Source: Tetranychus cinnabarinus
Lineage: Eukaryota; Arthropoda; Arachnida; Trombidiformes; Tetranychidae
Reading direction: 5' to 3'
Length of the DNA stretch: 64,000 nt
Assembly (NCBI GenBank): GCA_022266195.1
Contig: WHVY01000005.1
Location: 1,426,001 to 1,490,000 of the forward strand
Shown here piece after piece: positions 41,301 through 52,130 of the stretch (position 1 is the first letter of the stretch; each line of letters begins with the position of its first letter). A program made the translations under genes and the position numbers. A model generated the notes under the pieces. The model made no database searches, had not been told where the DNA came from, and saw only the letters and a list, made by a program, of their open reading frames with translations.

Positions 41301-43130
41301 TTCATGTTATTGAATATCGACTAAATGATGATAATGATAACACTGAACGTAATGTACAATTTTTAATGCAAGTTTCGGCGACTAGAAGAAGAAATGTAAA
41401 AAAAACTCTTTCTTGTTTTGCCTTTTTTCAATAGTTTAATGGATTTAAGAAAAGTCTCATTTCCAATTGAAAATCGAGGAAATAGGAAATTACGTTTTAT
41501 CTACATTAAAAGGAATCACAATGTTCAATGTTTTATAATATTACAATGATGATAGTTTCAGAAGAAAACTTTTTTTAACCTTGATTTTTGTCAACTCGAG
41601 TCCAAAGTGTGACCTTTATTTTAATGGACAGGGTAAATGGACTCATTGAAATGCTTTCTTCTTTTTACATTAAGTTTGCGTTTTCGTAACAAGAGTTTTC
41701 TACCTTTTTTTTCTTGAACAAAAAACTTTCTTCGAAACGTTTCAAGATTTACCTTTTATTTTGCTGGGTTAAACAGAGTCGTGTTTTGTCTCTTTATTTT
41801 GTTCCAGTTATGAGATGAGTTAAAGTAATGTTATCAAATAGTCAATGGGTTTGCGACCAACAAGGATAAAGTTTAAGTAATACGCAAAAATAACATTGTA
41901 AAGTCTCGTTTTGTTATTTTGCGCTTCTTTGGCGATTCTTTTGCGAAAATGAGTTGAAGAAGAAAATGCCACTTTTAACTGTTTCTTCTTTACCATCTTC
42001 CTAGACTTTTCTTTTTTTCTTGGCTCTTCTCTCTTCCTCATCTTCATCACATCTTACTTGTTGTAACTTCAATTTTGAGGTTCCATTTCTTTGGGTTTGT
42101 ATTCTTACCTTTTACAATTATTCTTTTATTGTAGTCATCATCATCGCTAGCCAACCTTTTTTTTATTACATCAATAATATCGATCATCATCATCATCATC
42201 ATCAGGTAAGATGAAAAACTTTTCTTTTTCTTCTCTCCTTTTAGATGATCGATGGTCAATCAATTGTCAGATTTCATCAATGCAAACCTGTAGACATGAG
42301 AACTGTTACTTGAAAAGTAAGGAAAGAGGAAAAGCAACGTAAGAATACAAAAGCTTCAATGCTTGTTCAACGATAAAGGAAACTGTCCACTTTATCATAA
42401 TGATAATATAGATTAGTGTGATGATTGGAAACAATCAAATGAAACAAAACAAGTAATCGAGTTGAGTAACAAGTTGATGAAGGTTTGAGAAAAACTTTTC
42501 CTGTTCCATTTTAAGTTCGATATCGATTTGTTTTAAATTTACTTTATCACTAGTTTAGTCATATTGGCATTTCAAATTTTAAACTATCATTTAACAGAAC
42601 CATTATTTGGATTTGGACTTTTTTTCAAAAATTTTTCTGGTGAATTATTGTAAAATGTTGATGATGATTTGTTGATGTTGAATAAAGTGATGGACAAACG
42701 AGAAAAAAATTTAATTTACAAAACAAAACTTTACATTGGTAAATGCTGTTTCAGTGAAAATGAAGTGATTATTTATTTTGGAGAAGATGAAAAATGGAAC
42801 AGAAAAGTGAAAAATTCAAGCTTTACTGAACAATTTAAACTTGAAATTAGATAATTTGAGTTAAATTTTATTTCACTTTTTTTCAGAAAAGCTAAAAAGA
42901 CATTTAATCGGACTAGTCTTTTTAAAAATCTCTATTGAGTTAATGAATCGATTTCCTTTCCTGCTCAGTTTATTTTACAATTTTAGTGCATGAGCGTATT
43001 TTTTGCAATTTAAACTTTGTAAACCAATGAAAAGTTGAAATTTTTCACAAATCATAAATCAAAAAGACTAAATTGTCAAAACACTTTGCAACACAAGAAA
43101 ATTTCATTTCTTTAAATTGTCTCTTTTTTA
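35306..43130. other. 7.8-kb region with no supported gene
   Basis: AT-rich intergenic DNA with CTT/GAA and GAT/ATC tracts, for example near 35920-36030 and 40750-40790. A locally GC-richer segment at about 38330-38460 and a small signal-peptide-like ORF at 38759 are the only breaks in the pattern. They are listed separately. Confidence 0.5.
38759..38854 (+). CDS. tiny ORF resembling a signal-peptide exon
   Basis: 31 codons from ATG: MNVK, a hydrophobic core VIITVCLLFIMI, then KTKA|FNSNEL. This fits an N-terminal secretion signal with an A-x-A-like or K-A cleavage site. It stops with TGA immediately after. A weak GT at GAGCA|GTATCA could be a donor. No downstream mature-peptide exon was recognised, so it may well be chance. 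Confidence 0.18.
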   Translation: MNVKSVIITVCLLFIMIKTKAFNSNELRAVS

Positions 43131-43515
43131 AAGTGCATTCTCTTATCGAACTGAATGACAATAAAATTGCGCGTTGATGAATCGAGTCAAGAATAAAAAA
43201 CTAATAATAATGATGCAAACTCAAGTAACCGTTTAGTGGATCAGTCATTTTATCAAAAGGCCAAGTTGGATAAATCATTTAGTAAAATCAGTATCACAAG
43301 TTTGGGACCAAGTAATAGATAACCTCAAGTCTGCATTAAAATTAATCAACTACCTAAAATTGAAGGGATCTCGTCTAAGGATGAAAACTAAAAGTGAGGA
43401 AAAACATCGAGTGCAACTCGTTTCTCCACCTATTGACGTAGAGTTCAACTACTCTATGAAATATCATCCAAAATCAGAAGTTAATCTTTGATTCACTATT
43501 CATTGTAATACAGAA
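43131..43515 (+). repeat. dispersed repeat, copy 1 (left edge of the transposon nest)
   Basis: This stretch is diverged but colinear with 56222-56590, in the same orientation. Shared anchors in order are GACAATAAAATTGCG, ATGATGCAAACTCAA, AAAAGGCCAAGTT, AACTCGTTTCTCCACCT and CAACTACTCTATGAAATAT. Copy 2 shows one or more substitutions in most of them. No coding capacity is evident. Confidence 0.75.
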
Positions 43516-44043
43516 TGAATCATTTTTTATTTTGACGACTATTTTTATTTTTCATTTGGGCTTTTTAATGTCGTTTGTCCTGCTCAGTGTCCTGGTCAGT
43601 CATATTTGCTTCAATATGATATTTTAAAACGGAGGAGATTCTAAAATTTACTTTTACAACCGTATGCAGTGCTATTATAGATTTTGAATACCAATTCATT
43701 TTAGTGCTTTGAAGTTTACATAAAACTTTTTTCAACCTGATTATCCTATTTAAAGAGTTTAACTTTACTGTTTGAGAGTTCCCTAGGAAGTTAAACTCTT
43801 TACATTATGGTTCTCAAAGTGAGGCGAACAAGTTGAGACTTCAAACAAAACGGTGTAAACATCGTTCTTTTTTAGTGTTCGTCTATTAAGTTATTAGTTT
43901 AATTCATAAAAGTGTCTCTAACTTAAAATAAACCTCAACCATCTTCAATCAACAATAATATCAACCAAAACCATCACCATTTTGATGTTTAAACCAGTGC
44001 AATCATCAATGTGTTGGATTAGAAAATAATTTGTGTGCTTGTC

Positions 44044-44285
44044 TAAATAAATCAAGTTTGAAGAGAAAAATTAGATCTAACAAAATCACATTATACCTAG
44101 ATAAATTAACTGCATGAAAGTTGATCATTACTCAAATAGTTAAGTCTACAAAAGAACACACCTTACTTAGATAAATTTCACCTGAAAAGGATTGATTCTT
44201 ACTTAAATAAATTAAGTCTGAAAAAAAGACTACATCTTAATTGATAAATTACATTTGAAAGAGAATAAAGCTCTACTTATAATTT
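44044..44285 (+). repeat. imperfect tandem repeat, unit about 36-38 bp, about 6 copies
   Basis: Units start TAAATTA / TAAATT and end in CTTAGA, CTTAAA or TTGA, with a T-rich end and a GAAA-rich centre. The sequence is very AT-rich. It lies 5' of the first gag-like fragment. Confidence 0.55.
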
Positions 44286-44330
44286 ATATCGTCACGAATT
44301 GACTGATTAATAGCCTAACTTTAAATTAAA

Positions 44331-44530
44331 ATTCTAATTTTAATTCACAAAAAAACGATTTCTAAGTGGCTTAAGAATTACGGTCCCATCTTCAATCAAT
44401 TCTAATAATATAAATCATACACCATTGATTCTAATTCAAAAATAAAATTTACTTAAATTGAAAAAAAGGAAGAACGATTGTTAAATGGTTTAAGAACTCA
44501 GTTCCCATTCTAATCGTATTCATCCACTAT
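44331..44530 (+). repeat. imperfect direct duplication, unit about 97 bp, 2 copies
   Basis: Copy A (44331 on) and copy B (44428 on) share ATTCTAATT, ACGATT, a GGCTTAAGAA/GGTTTAAGAA block, C(A)GTTCCCAT or CGGTCCCAT, and a final CACCATTG/CACTATTG. It is followed by a TTCTAG-containing junction. Confidence 0.6.
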
Positions 44531-45451
44531 TGATTCTAGTCATTAAAGTTGGCCATGTGCTGAGTTTCACTCGCACTATTGAATATTTCCTGATGAATTC
44601 CAATAAGTATAAATACAATAAATTAAATAACTAAATAAAATTCAACAAATATCAGTTATCGATTGATTGGTTAGAAGCGAAGCTCATCATCTTTCTTCAC
44701 TGTCGTGAATTTTACCACAATAACAGTTAAATTTAATCAATATTTAACTCGTAATTTCCAGTATTACCAATATAATAATAAAACTTAATCATTCAAAGTA
44801 TTTAAAGAATTAAATATAATAATCAAACCTTGCATTTTTGCAAATATATTGATCAGAAGAAAAATAACAATAATGAAATCTTTACATAAATCATAGTGAT
44901 TTCAAAATATACAGCGCTAATAATCAGATCAATCTGAAGATAATAAATCAAACCCAAAAAGGTGACACCATAATAAAAATTCAATTAGATTATTGAAGTG
45001 ACTACACCTTGAATTGCTAGAAATTTATCTTAGTCAATTTAAATTTGAAAATAGATTATAAATTACTTAATTAGATTTTGTTTCAAGAGACAACACCACA
45101 AAACGCTTAAACATTACATACAATAATGATAACTTACCTAGATTAATAAACAAATAATAATCTTATTATACCATAGATATGAAAAATTATAAAAGAATTG
45201 ATAACAAACATTCATTAAAATAATTGCATATTTTAGCTTTAATATCGAATAGAAATACTTTACTTAATTAAAAATGAATTAAAATATAAATCACGATCAC
45301 TTTGAAACCTTAAGAAAATTTGAAGATTGAATACTTAACGAAGCAAGAATGGAAGATAACTTATTCTACGTGACCGAAATTAAAATCGTAAATCAATTAC
45401 TCAAAATAGGTACAACAAAAGAAAAATTGATTAAATTGTTCGACATCTTAT

Positions 45452-45810
45452 ATGCTGACGGCAATGGCAAAAGTCGACGCAGATAATGAAAAATGGAAAA
45501 CTGACGCTCTTGCAGGCCTTAGTCCTATTCATTACAAAGCTAAGCTAGCACGAGAATTACAGGCAAACAAACAACAAGTTGCTCAATCTAGCATCGTTTT
45601 TATTTACCAGATATATGATTATGTAAATCATAGATAGAACAACGCCTGAGAGATTTATCGTCAGTCTAATAAAAGACAATTACTACCACAAATCAAATAT
45701 GAAATTGTTTTAAGAAATCCAAAACAATTAATGGATTAATTATAACAGCTAGATTGGCCGAACAAGAAGTCAACAGCTACTCATCGCTTCTCGAAACCGT
45801 AAATGAATCA
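45452..45810 (+). pseudogene. decayed gag-like fragment of a retrotransposon, copy 1
   Basis: An open stretch of 61 codons (MLTAMAKVDADNEKW…) is interrupted by TAG at 45635. Homology to the second fragment continues beyond the break. The segment QVAQSSIVFIYQIYDY parallels IGQSAIVFIYEIHEL of copy 2. A later (R)QLLPQIKYEI parallels KLLPQIKYGI. The overall layout (W, basic ARxL, then Y-x-x-I…L-x-LLPxI) resembles Ty3/gypsy-type gag. No protease or reverse transcriptase was recognised nearby, so the element is fragmentary. Confidence 0.5.
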
Positions 45811-46028
45811 GTTAAAGAAACGGACAAATAGAGGAAAAAGATTAAAACTCATTTAAAACATAGAAATTAGAGAACCTTAATAAGAAAACAAAAAATAAAT
45901 AATTACAAAACTAATAGAGTTAAGTATAAAATTTTGAGTTAGTATAAAAACATAGGAAACAAATAATAATTTATTTCAGATTAACACTTAAATTTAATCT
46001 GAATTTAATTTAACACTATGCTAGTGAT

Positions 46029-46388
46029 TTGGGTGTCAAAAATAGGGGGAATGGGACGGAATCATCCATTATTGGTGGTGTCTCCTATTCCTTTTGTTGT
46101 CCTTTTCGAGGTGGACTTAAGAAAATTTCTTATGAAGAATTTGCAGATAATGCGGACTACGCTGCTTTAGGACTTTTTATTAGTATGGACTATGCAATTG
46201 ACGGTTCATCCCATGATTTCAATGATTCTGCATTTGTCAGATCCATACGATCCCAATGCGATGTCAAACACGCATATGTCGAACCTGAATACGACTATCT
46301 TGAAGATTGTAGTGACCCGCCGGAGCCTTATAACTTTGCTCTCATCGATGTTGTTCCCTTTTCGAAAATAAGAACCAGCTTGACTTAA
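46029..46388 (+). CDS. unrecognised ORF without an ATG, inside the transposon nest
   Basis: About 119 codons stay open with balanced, non-repetitive composition unlike its AT-rich surroundings. There is a Gly/Cys patch (GGVSYSFCCPFRGG), then an acidic half (YEEFADNADYAALGLF and EPEYDYLEDCSDPPEP). The frame has no ATG at its start (TTG at 46029). It is therefore either an internal exon, a fragment of a transposon protein, or a decayed start. The overlapping minus-strand frame looks like its shadow. I do not recognise the family. Confidence 0.35.
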   Translation: MGVKNRGNGTESSIIGGVSYSFCCPFRGGLKKISYEEFADNADYAALGLFISMDYAIDGSSHDFNDSAFVRSIRSQCDVKHAYVEPEYDYLEDCSDPPEPYNFALIDVVPFSKIRTSLT

Positions 46389-46714
46389 ATTTACCCGACA
46401 AGTGAACTGATGGCTGAAAGAAAATTGATATGCTACTAATGAATTCCACATTCCTTTAAACTTATTCAATATTATATCATTTTTACAAACTTGTTATTAC
46501 TAAATATGATTCAAGATCTTAATCAAACAACTAAAATATATAAAAATATAATATATAAAAACATATAAAAATTCCAGTCCTAATTCTATCTCTACATTAC
46601 CGTCTTTTATAAAGTTATATAGAACTAATGTATCCTCTAGACCTAAGACATTACTTACTGTTCTAATTTTCAACTCTAATTAATTCGCAGGTTCATCCGT
46701 AAGCAAGTCCAGAA

Positions 46715-47173
46715 ATGACAGCAGCACAGGAAGAAGAATTCAAAAGAGATTGTGTCGACCAAGAAGCTTCAAAGGATTTTGAATGTATTACATGCTTAAA
46801 AATTATCCCAGACCATTTTTAAAACCACACTTGTAAACATTGTAAACACTGCATGTGCCCAAAATGTGATGTACGCATTAACGTATAAGCTAAAAACCCA
46901 TCCATTAGAAGGCCAAGCCTGTAGAAAACCATGGAGTTATGGTTGTAGAGGCCAAAATGGCATAAAGTCAATATCATTATGGGACCAATTGAAAGTTTAT
47001 TGTAAGTTTCCATCCTGCAGGAAAATTATAACTAATGAAGATTACTAATAGCATATGAATATCTGCCCACATAATGTGAACAATTGTTCCTTATGTATAA
47101 CATATAAATTACCGCAAGAATTTCTTTTAAGATTTTGCATGACCCTTACCTCTACGCAGACTCTATTCAATTA
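46715..47173 (+). pseudogene. decayed zinc-finger protein (RING/TRAF- or SIAH-like cysteine pattern)
   Basis: From ATG 46715 the frame reads EEEFKRDCVDQEASKDFEC, then CITCLKII and, after an in-frame TAA, CKHCKHCMCPKCDV. This is a dense Cys pair series of RING or zinc-ribbon type. The frame then shifts, and the adjacent frame continues with GCRGQNG, a Trp-containing spacer, CKFPSC, two stops, HMNICPHN and CSLC. The order (Cys-pair cluster followed by C-x4-C…H-x3-C repeats) recalls RING plus TRAF/SIAH-type fingers. At least three disabling lesions are visible. The source may be a host gene capture or a transposon accessory ORF; the family is an inference. Confidence 0.45.
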
Positions 47174-47406
47174 ATCAAAACCAACAATGGTCTGTGAAAA
47201 TAGTGAAAAAGTTAAAAATGTCACCATCTTATTTATGCTAAACATTTGCACAGTCGTCAACTATCTGTTTGGAGTTTTTATTAACTTGTATTAATCGAGT
47301 GTGAATAATAGTGACTCTTGTAATCAAATGTCATATCATAATGCAAATTGCTCTATTGATCACAAAAATCACACATTTTTACCTTTACAAATAGATAAAC
47401 TAAATA

Positions 47407-48763
47407 CAGGGTTAGCACTAGGGTAGTGTAGAAAAGTTTTATTTTGTAACTTTTTTATGATTGAACATACAATGTTGCTTGACCCATCAAAATACTCGAC
47501 ATATGATGGAGTCAATGATACAAATGGCCTCCTTCTTTAGCGATAACGGCCGTAAGCCGCTTTTCGAAACAGACGATCGCGCGCTTACAAGTCTCTTTTG
47601 ACACATTATCTACCGCATCTTTGATCATTTTTTTGAGGTGGTTTTTGTCAACAATTTTTTCTTCATACACCTTAGACTTCAGATGACCCCATAGAAAAAA
47701 TTAGCACGGGTTTAAATCGGGTGAAAATGGTGGCCAATCTATGCCTCCTCCACAGTAATTTTGATAGTCTAGGCCAATAACGCGCTCACCAAACGTGTCA
47801 TGAATGGCGTCAAAGACTTCACGTGTCCTGTGTGGGCGAGTGCCATCCTGCATAAACCAATCTGATCCCGAATCGGGTCGGTTTTGAATGAATGGGGAAA
47901 AAGTGGTTTGCAACATTTCCTTGTATCGCTCTCCATTGACAGTTCCATCAATAAATACAGGTCCAAATATTCCCGAGGCTGAGATAGCACACCAAACAAG
48001 AATTTTTTGAGGATGTAGTGTTTTGCTCATTGACCTGTCTATCCACTGTAGAGTAGGCCTCAACACTGAACCATACTTTTCGCACGTCCACTACCTTGTT
48101 TTCGATCATTTCATGCATACGCATTGCAAATTCCATTCTTCTTTCACAATGGTCACCATTAAGTGGTTGCGTTAGCTGTATCTTGTAAGGTGTAAGATCA
48201 AGCGATATCATAATCTTTCTCAAATTGAATACGGGATTTTCAGTCTATTGGCAGCCCGATTACAACTTTCAGTTGGATTCTCTCCGAAAAATTCTTCAAC
48301 CAGACTTTTTGTCTCATCGGTGGAAACAGTCACCTCTCTCGTTACCATTGCTTTAGTATCGTCCAAAACAGACCCGATGCGCTTCCATTTTTCATAAAGA
48401 CTAAGAAAAAAGACATTAGAATGAAGTATGGCACGACACAAGTAAAATTTTCCCAAACACAGAAATAAGCAAAAACTTCAAATTATTACTCACCTCTTTA
48501 CAGTTCTTGGATCGGGACCATCTCTTATCTGGTAGTGCGTACAAAAATTACGTATACTGAAGCCCATTTAGAATCAATTGTGCTTTCCACTAAAAAAATT
48601 CGCTCTTCGTTAGAATACTTATACATTTTTCAAAATTTTGCAAATTGAAAATAACGGACGGAAACGGAAATTGGAGGACACTCAGAAAATTTGGTCATGA
48701 TTGGTTAAGCCACTCAAGAGATATGCGCAGAAACTTTTCTACACTACCCTAGTGCTAACCCTG
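47407..48763 (-). mobile_element. complete but inactivated Tc1/mariner-superfamily element
   Basis: The 1357-bp element is bounded by perfect 33-bp terminal inverted repeats (47407-47439 and 48731-48763; outer ends CAGGGTTAGCACTAGGGTAG). It is flanked on both sides by TA, the target duplication of this superfamily (47405-47406 and 48764-48765). The degraded transposase lies on the minus strand between the repeats. Identical repeats suggest a fairly recent insertion, while the coding part is broken. It was probably mobilised in trans, or the repeats are still under exchange. Confidence 0.93.
47513..48626 (-). pseudogene. mariner-like transposase pseudogene
   Basis: It starts MYKYSNEER at 48626 and ends KEGGHLYH with TGA at 47513. 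Recognisable parts in order are an HTH region (frameshifted) with RDGPDPRTVKR, and LYEKWKRIGSVLDD. Then come LTPYKIQ, KVWFSVEAY, ILVWCAISASGIFGP, MQDGTRPH, DWPPFSPDLNPC and FLWGHLKSKVYEE. The first catalytic Asp (normally SDEA) is Val. A TAA replaces the residue after DLNPC, and several frameshifts are needed. Between TVKR and LYEKW sits a stretch with GTGAGT and TTTTTTCTTAG ends, which may be an intron. About 42 residues separate the second and third Asp, longer than DD34D mariners and reminiscent of DD37-41D subgroups. Confidence 0.85.
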
Positions 48764-49055
48764 TACGATGATTGGTGAATTATCAACTGTTCTCCTGCTT
48801 CAATACTCTAACATTTGATGGTCAAGCATCAATAACTTGTTCTCAACTGAATCAATTTATTAATTAACTTAGTCTTTGGATCATAAAAGAAATCTCATAT
48901 TATAATCGTAAGTAAATTACCAATTTGAGCATGTTTAGATTATTTAGAATCCAATTTTGCAAAATTATAGATAGAAATTAGAATCTAACTTTACTTCTAT
49001 TTTCAGTAGATATCTACTAGCACTTCATCCAATCTAATTAAGTTTGTTAATCGTA

Positions 49056-49326
49056 AACTCAGTTTACAAATCACATATAAACCAATAATCAACTAATTCT
49101 AATCTTAATTAACAACTCATGAATACCGAACTTAGTTCATAATTCACATATGCGCGAATTGATACCTAATATTGATCCTAATTTACAAGCTTATGAATAC
49201 CGAACTTGATTCAACAATCACGCATAAGCTAATAATTAACTGATTCTGATTTTGATTCACAAACTCATAAATATCGAACTCAGTTCATTATTCACATATA
49301 ATTCAACAATTAATTTATTAAACCTA
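49056..49326 (+). repeat. tandem repeat, unit 74 bp, about 3.6 copies
   Basis: Units start at 49056, 49129, 49203 and 49277. Each opens AACT(C/T)AGTTCA or AACTTGATTCA, passes through TCACATAT/TCACGCAT, and closes with CTCATGAATACCG or similar. Spacing is 73, 74 and 74 bp and the last unit is partial. It is very AT-rich and lies 5' of the second gag-like fragment. Confidence 0.85.
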
Positions 49327-50194
49327 ATTTTATCTTATTGCCTGCCTATTATTCATGCCTAAAACTTGACTTTGGAACAACTTTTGAATGATTTCAATTT
49401 TTATAAGTGGAGTAACGAAAAATAATTATAACAACTGATTTATTTAGATGATTTACTGATCCGACACGAATTTCATTACATTAATTACGAAAATTGATTG
49501 ATCTTTATTGAGGATAATTGTAAACACAAAACAATAGTCAATCAATATTTTAAATACTTATCATATGAAATACAAAGTGCTGGATGATAATGAGCAATTG
49601 TTAGATTATAAGGTATAATATTTAATGTTATTACAATGTTATTTCAATAAACAAGTCACGTGTATAATAGGAATAAAAGATATGAGTTCCAGTTCCACTG
49701 ACTGAGATTTCTGCCTCCAGAGTTAATAAGAAGAATAAGAATACCAATCTAGTCCTTAAATAGTCACAAATAATCATTGGCATTTCTTGACATTGATTAC
49801 AATCATCAGTGTTATAATAACAAAAGTGAATATAATTAATTAAATTCACATATCACGGATAAATTAAAATCTATTTGAGGTATTGCAGGGTACATCCTAA
49901 AACATTGAAAGCAAAACCTTTGTTGTCAACCATTAATTTAATAAGTCATATGCAATAAATATTAAATGACTAAAAATAATCAAAATATAGAGATAAAAGC
50001 AATAAGTACCGCACTAAGAATCCATACTTGGTTTATTAACCATCAACCAATAGTAATATTTCATCATCATAGTGATAAATCAGTAATAGATTATGGTCTT
50101 ATATGTTTTGAAGCAAACAACATAATCAGACGTAGAAGATAGAAAAGTTTTAATCTTGAAAAATATTGATACATATTCAATAAATAATACTAAA

Positions 50195-50575
50195 ATGGCT
50201 CAGCCTAATGTGACAAGTAATGAGGAACCTCGTACTAATAACTTAGTATCACCCCTTACTACAGCTGATGCTACCTTTCCGGATGTTCCAGTCAATATCA
50301 ACTTCTTCTCAGGTGACGATGACGAAAATGTTATTGACTGGTTCGATTCATTTGAGTTTGCGGCAGCAGCTTTAGATTGAAAAAACAGACTATTGGTCCT
50401 ACCTTTCACATGAGCTATACAAATCTAAGCGAAAAATCGGTCAATCCGCAATTGTATTTATTTATGAAATTCATGAATTGTGTAGAAGAATCCATGAACA
50501 GAAACCTGAAATTTTTATCATTAGCATGATAAAGAAGAAATTGTTACCACAAATCAAATACGGGATTGATCTCTG
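50195..50575 (+). pseudogene. decayed gag-like fragment of a retrotransposon, copy 2
   Basis: ATG at 50195 (MAQPNVTSNEEPR…) leads to VNINFFSGDDDENV and DWFDSFEFAAAALD, a typical gypsy-type gag N-terminal block (F-x-G…NV-x-DW…FE-x-AA). A TGA at 50378 stands where a Trp codon is expected. The frame then shifts, and IGQSAIVFIYEIHEL and KKKLLPQIKYGI follow, matching the copy at 45.5 kb. No pol follows. The intact N-terminus here complements the better-preserved middle of copy 1, so both belong to one family. Confidence 0.6.
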
Positions 50576-50773
50576 ATGCTTTATTATATCTCTTTTATAA
50601 GTTTGATACACTAATCAAGGGGCTTAACAAGAGCCGTTTCTAGAGCCATATTTGGGCTGAACAACATCTTGGCAACACATGTTTGCCAACCGACTAATTT
50701 TACATGTTCTAAAAGTTGGCGACTAGCGTTGCCAGAAAAAGCTATTTAGGTTACACTAGTGATACTTTGTTGA

Positions 50774-50878
50774 ATGTTGAATAATTATTTTGATACTCAT
50801 CGTTGCACAAATGTTCAACTTATGATTGAAAACGAAACATATAAAAGGGGTGCTCTCTCTCATGCTGAATTAGCCGAG
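50774..50878 (+). CDS. possible small gene, exon 1 (unrecognised)
   Basis: 35 codons from ATG (MLNNYFDTHRC, …ALSHAELAE) end at a strong donor GAG|GTAAGT in phase 0. They join in frame to 51038 across a 159-bp intron. The composition is ordinary coding-like. The upstream flank at 50640-50760 is GC-richer than the nest and might carry further 5' exons that I did not recognise. Family unknown. It could be the 3' end of a larger gene or of a transposon. Confidence 0.4.
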
Positions 50879-51037
50879 GTAAGTGTTTGTTTTTCCTGCA
50901 ATTTTTTATTAACATTCTTGTTTATTTCTTCACAGTGCAAAATATATATTTTTCTGATAAACAGATTCAAAAACTAGCTAAGATAAGTCTTCTTTTTGAT
51001 TTATTGTGTATATTCATCTAATTTTTTTTATTTGCAG

Positions 51038-51088
51038 GATCAACACCAACAGCACATTACTCCACAACCAGCACCACAATCATCATAA
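51038..51088 (+). CDS. possible small gene, exon 2 (unrecognised)
   Basis: A TTTATTTGCAG acceptor opens 16 codons (DQHQQHITPQPAPQSS) followed by TAA at 51086. It is phase 0, matching the donor at 50878. The Q/P/H-rich tail is low-information. It lies directly upstream of the GGTAAG-rich zone of the fold-back element. Confidence 0.38.
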   Translation, partial: DQHQQHITPQPAPQSS

Positions 51089-51179
51089 AAAGTAAGTTTC
51101 GATTTTCACCACTCTTCTTTTTTCAGCATACGTAAGCTTTTCGTTATTTTTTCCTTACCCTTTCTTTGACTACCTTTTC

Positions 51180-51353
51180 CTTACTTCACCTCTTCCCTTT
51201 TTTCACCTTACCTTTACAATCTTGTCCTTACTTCGACCTAACCTTATCTTGCATAAGGTTAAGGTAAGATGATGTAAGGTAAAGGTACGTAAAAGTAAGG
51301 TTAAGGTAAGATAACCTTATCCTGTATTACCCTTTCCTTTCTCCATCTTACCC
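51180..51353. repeat. CCTTAC/GTAAGG-rich block flanking the fold-back element
   Basis: CCTTAC and CCTTATC words on the left are followed by GGTTAAGGTAAG words on the right, so the block itself can fold (centre near TTGCATAAGG, about 51250). The other flank (52131-52200) carries TTACCTTACCTTACC. The pattern looks like subterminal repeats of the element that follows. Confidence 0.6.
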
Positions 51354-52130
51354 AAAGAGTAAAGGAAGAAGAGTATGCAATTCAATGGTATAGCTCAGCC
51401 ACAATTTTTTTTGATGTCAGAAGATGGCGCGAGAAAGAGACTCTTTTTTTTACTTAATTTTTTCTCTCTCTTTTTCTCTTTCTTTTGAGAATTGAAAATA
51501 TATTTAAGCAATTAATATTAATTTTAGAAAAGGCTTTTTGAGTGTTTTTAAATGATTTTAACGCTTAGATTGCTTATTTATGATGAATTTATGATGATTT
51601 AACAAGCAAAGGTCATTTTGACTGAATCTGCCAACCGGTAGGCTTTCCTAACATTATGCTACGTGATGATGTTGGTGGTGGTGTTTGCTCAGGAAAAGAT
51701 GCAAGTGGCAAATGACTTGGAAGGAATGGCAAAAAACAAGAATTTCCAATGAAAAAATTGTTCCAAATGAAATATAAATGATTGTATAAAAATAAAATAA
51801 ATAAAAAAAACTTTTTGATAGACTATTGTTTGTTGAATTAAGACTTTACTAGTTGAAATGGCCTTTTTCTTGTTGAATCATCATAAATTCATCATAAATA
51901 CGAAATCTAAGCATAAAAATCGTCGGAATCAATGCAAATAACGTTTAAAACATTGAAAAACAATCAAAAAAGCCTTTTCTAATGTTTATATTAATTGTAT
52001 TGATTGATTTTTGATTCTGGAAAGAAAGAGAAAAGCAAGCAGTCTCTTTCTCGCGCCATCTTCTGTCACCAGAAAAAAAATTTCCGTGAGAAGATGTATT
52101 GAATTGCTCTCTTTTCTTCCTTTACTCTTT
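51354..52130. mobile_element. fold-back/MITE-like element with long imperfect inverted repeats
   Basis: The left arm (about 51354-51616) and the reverse complement of the right arm (about 51857-52130) align over most of their length. Shared words in order are AAAGAGTAAAGGAAGAA, GCAATTCAAT, CAGAAGATGGCGCGAGAAAG, AGAAAAGGCTTTTT and TATGATGAATTTATGATGAT. The ~240-bp centre has no clear ORF. Arms of this length without a transposase indicate a non-autonomous fold-back element. Open frames read from the right arm are side-products of the repeat. Confidence 0.75.

Noticed and set aside
47407..50575. A complete LTR retrotransposon
   Set aside because: No protease, reverse transcriptase, integrase or convincing paired LTRs were recognised, only gag-like fragments.
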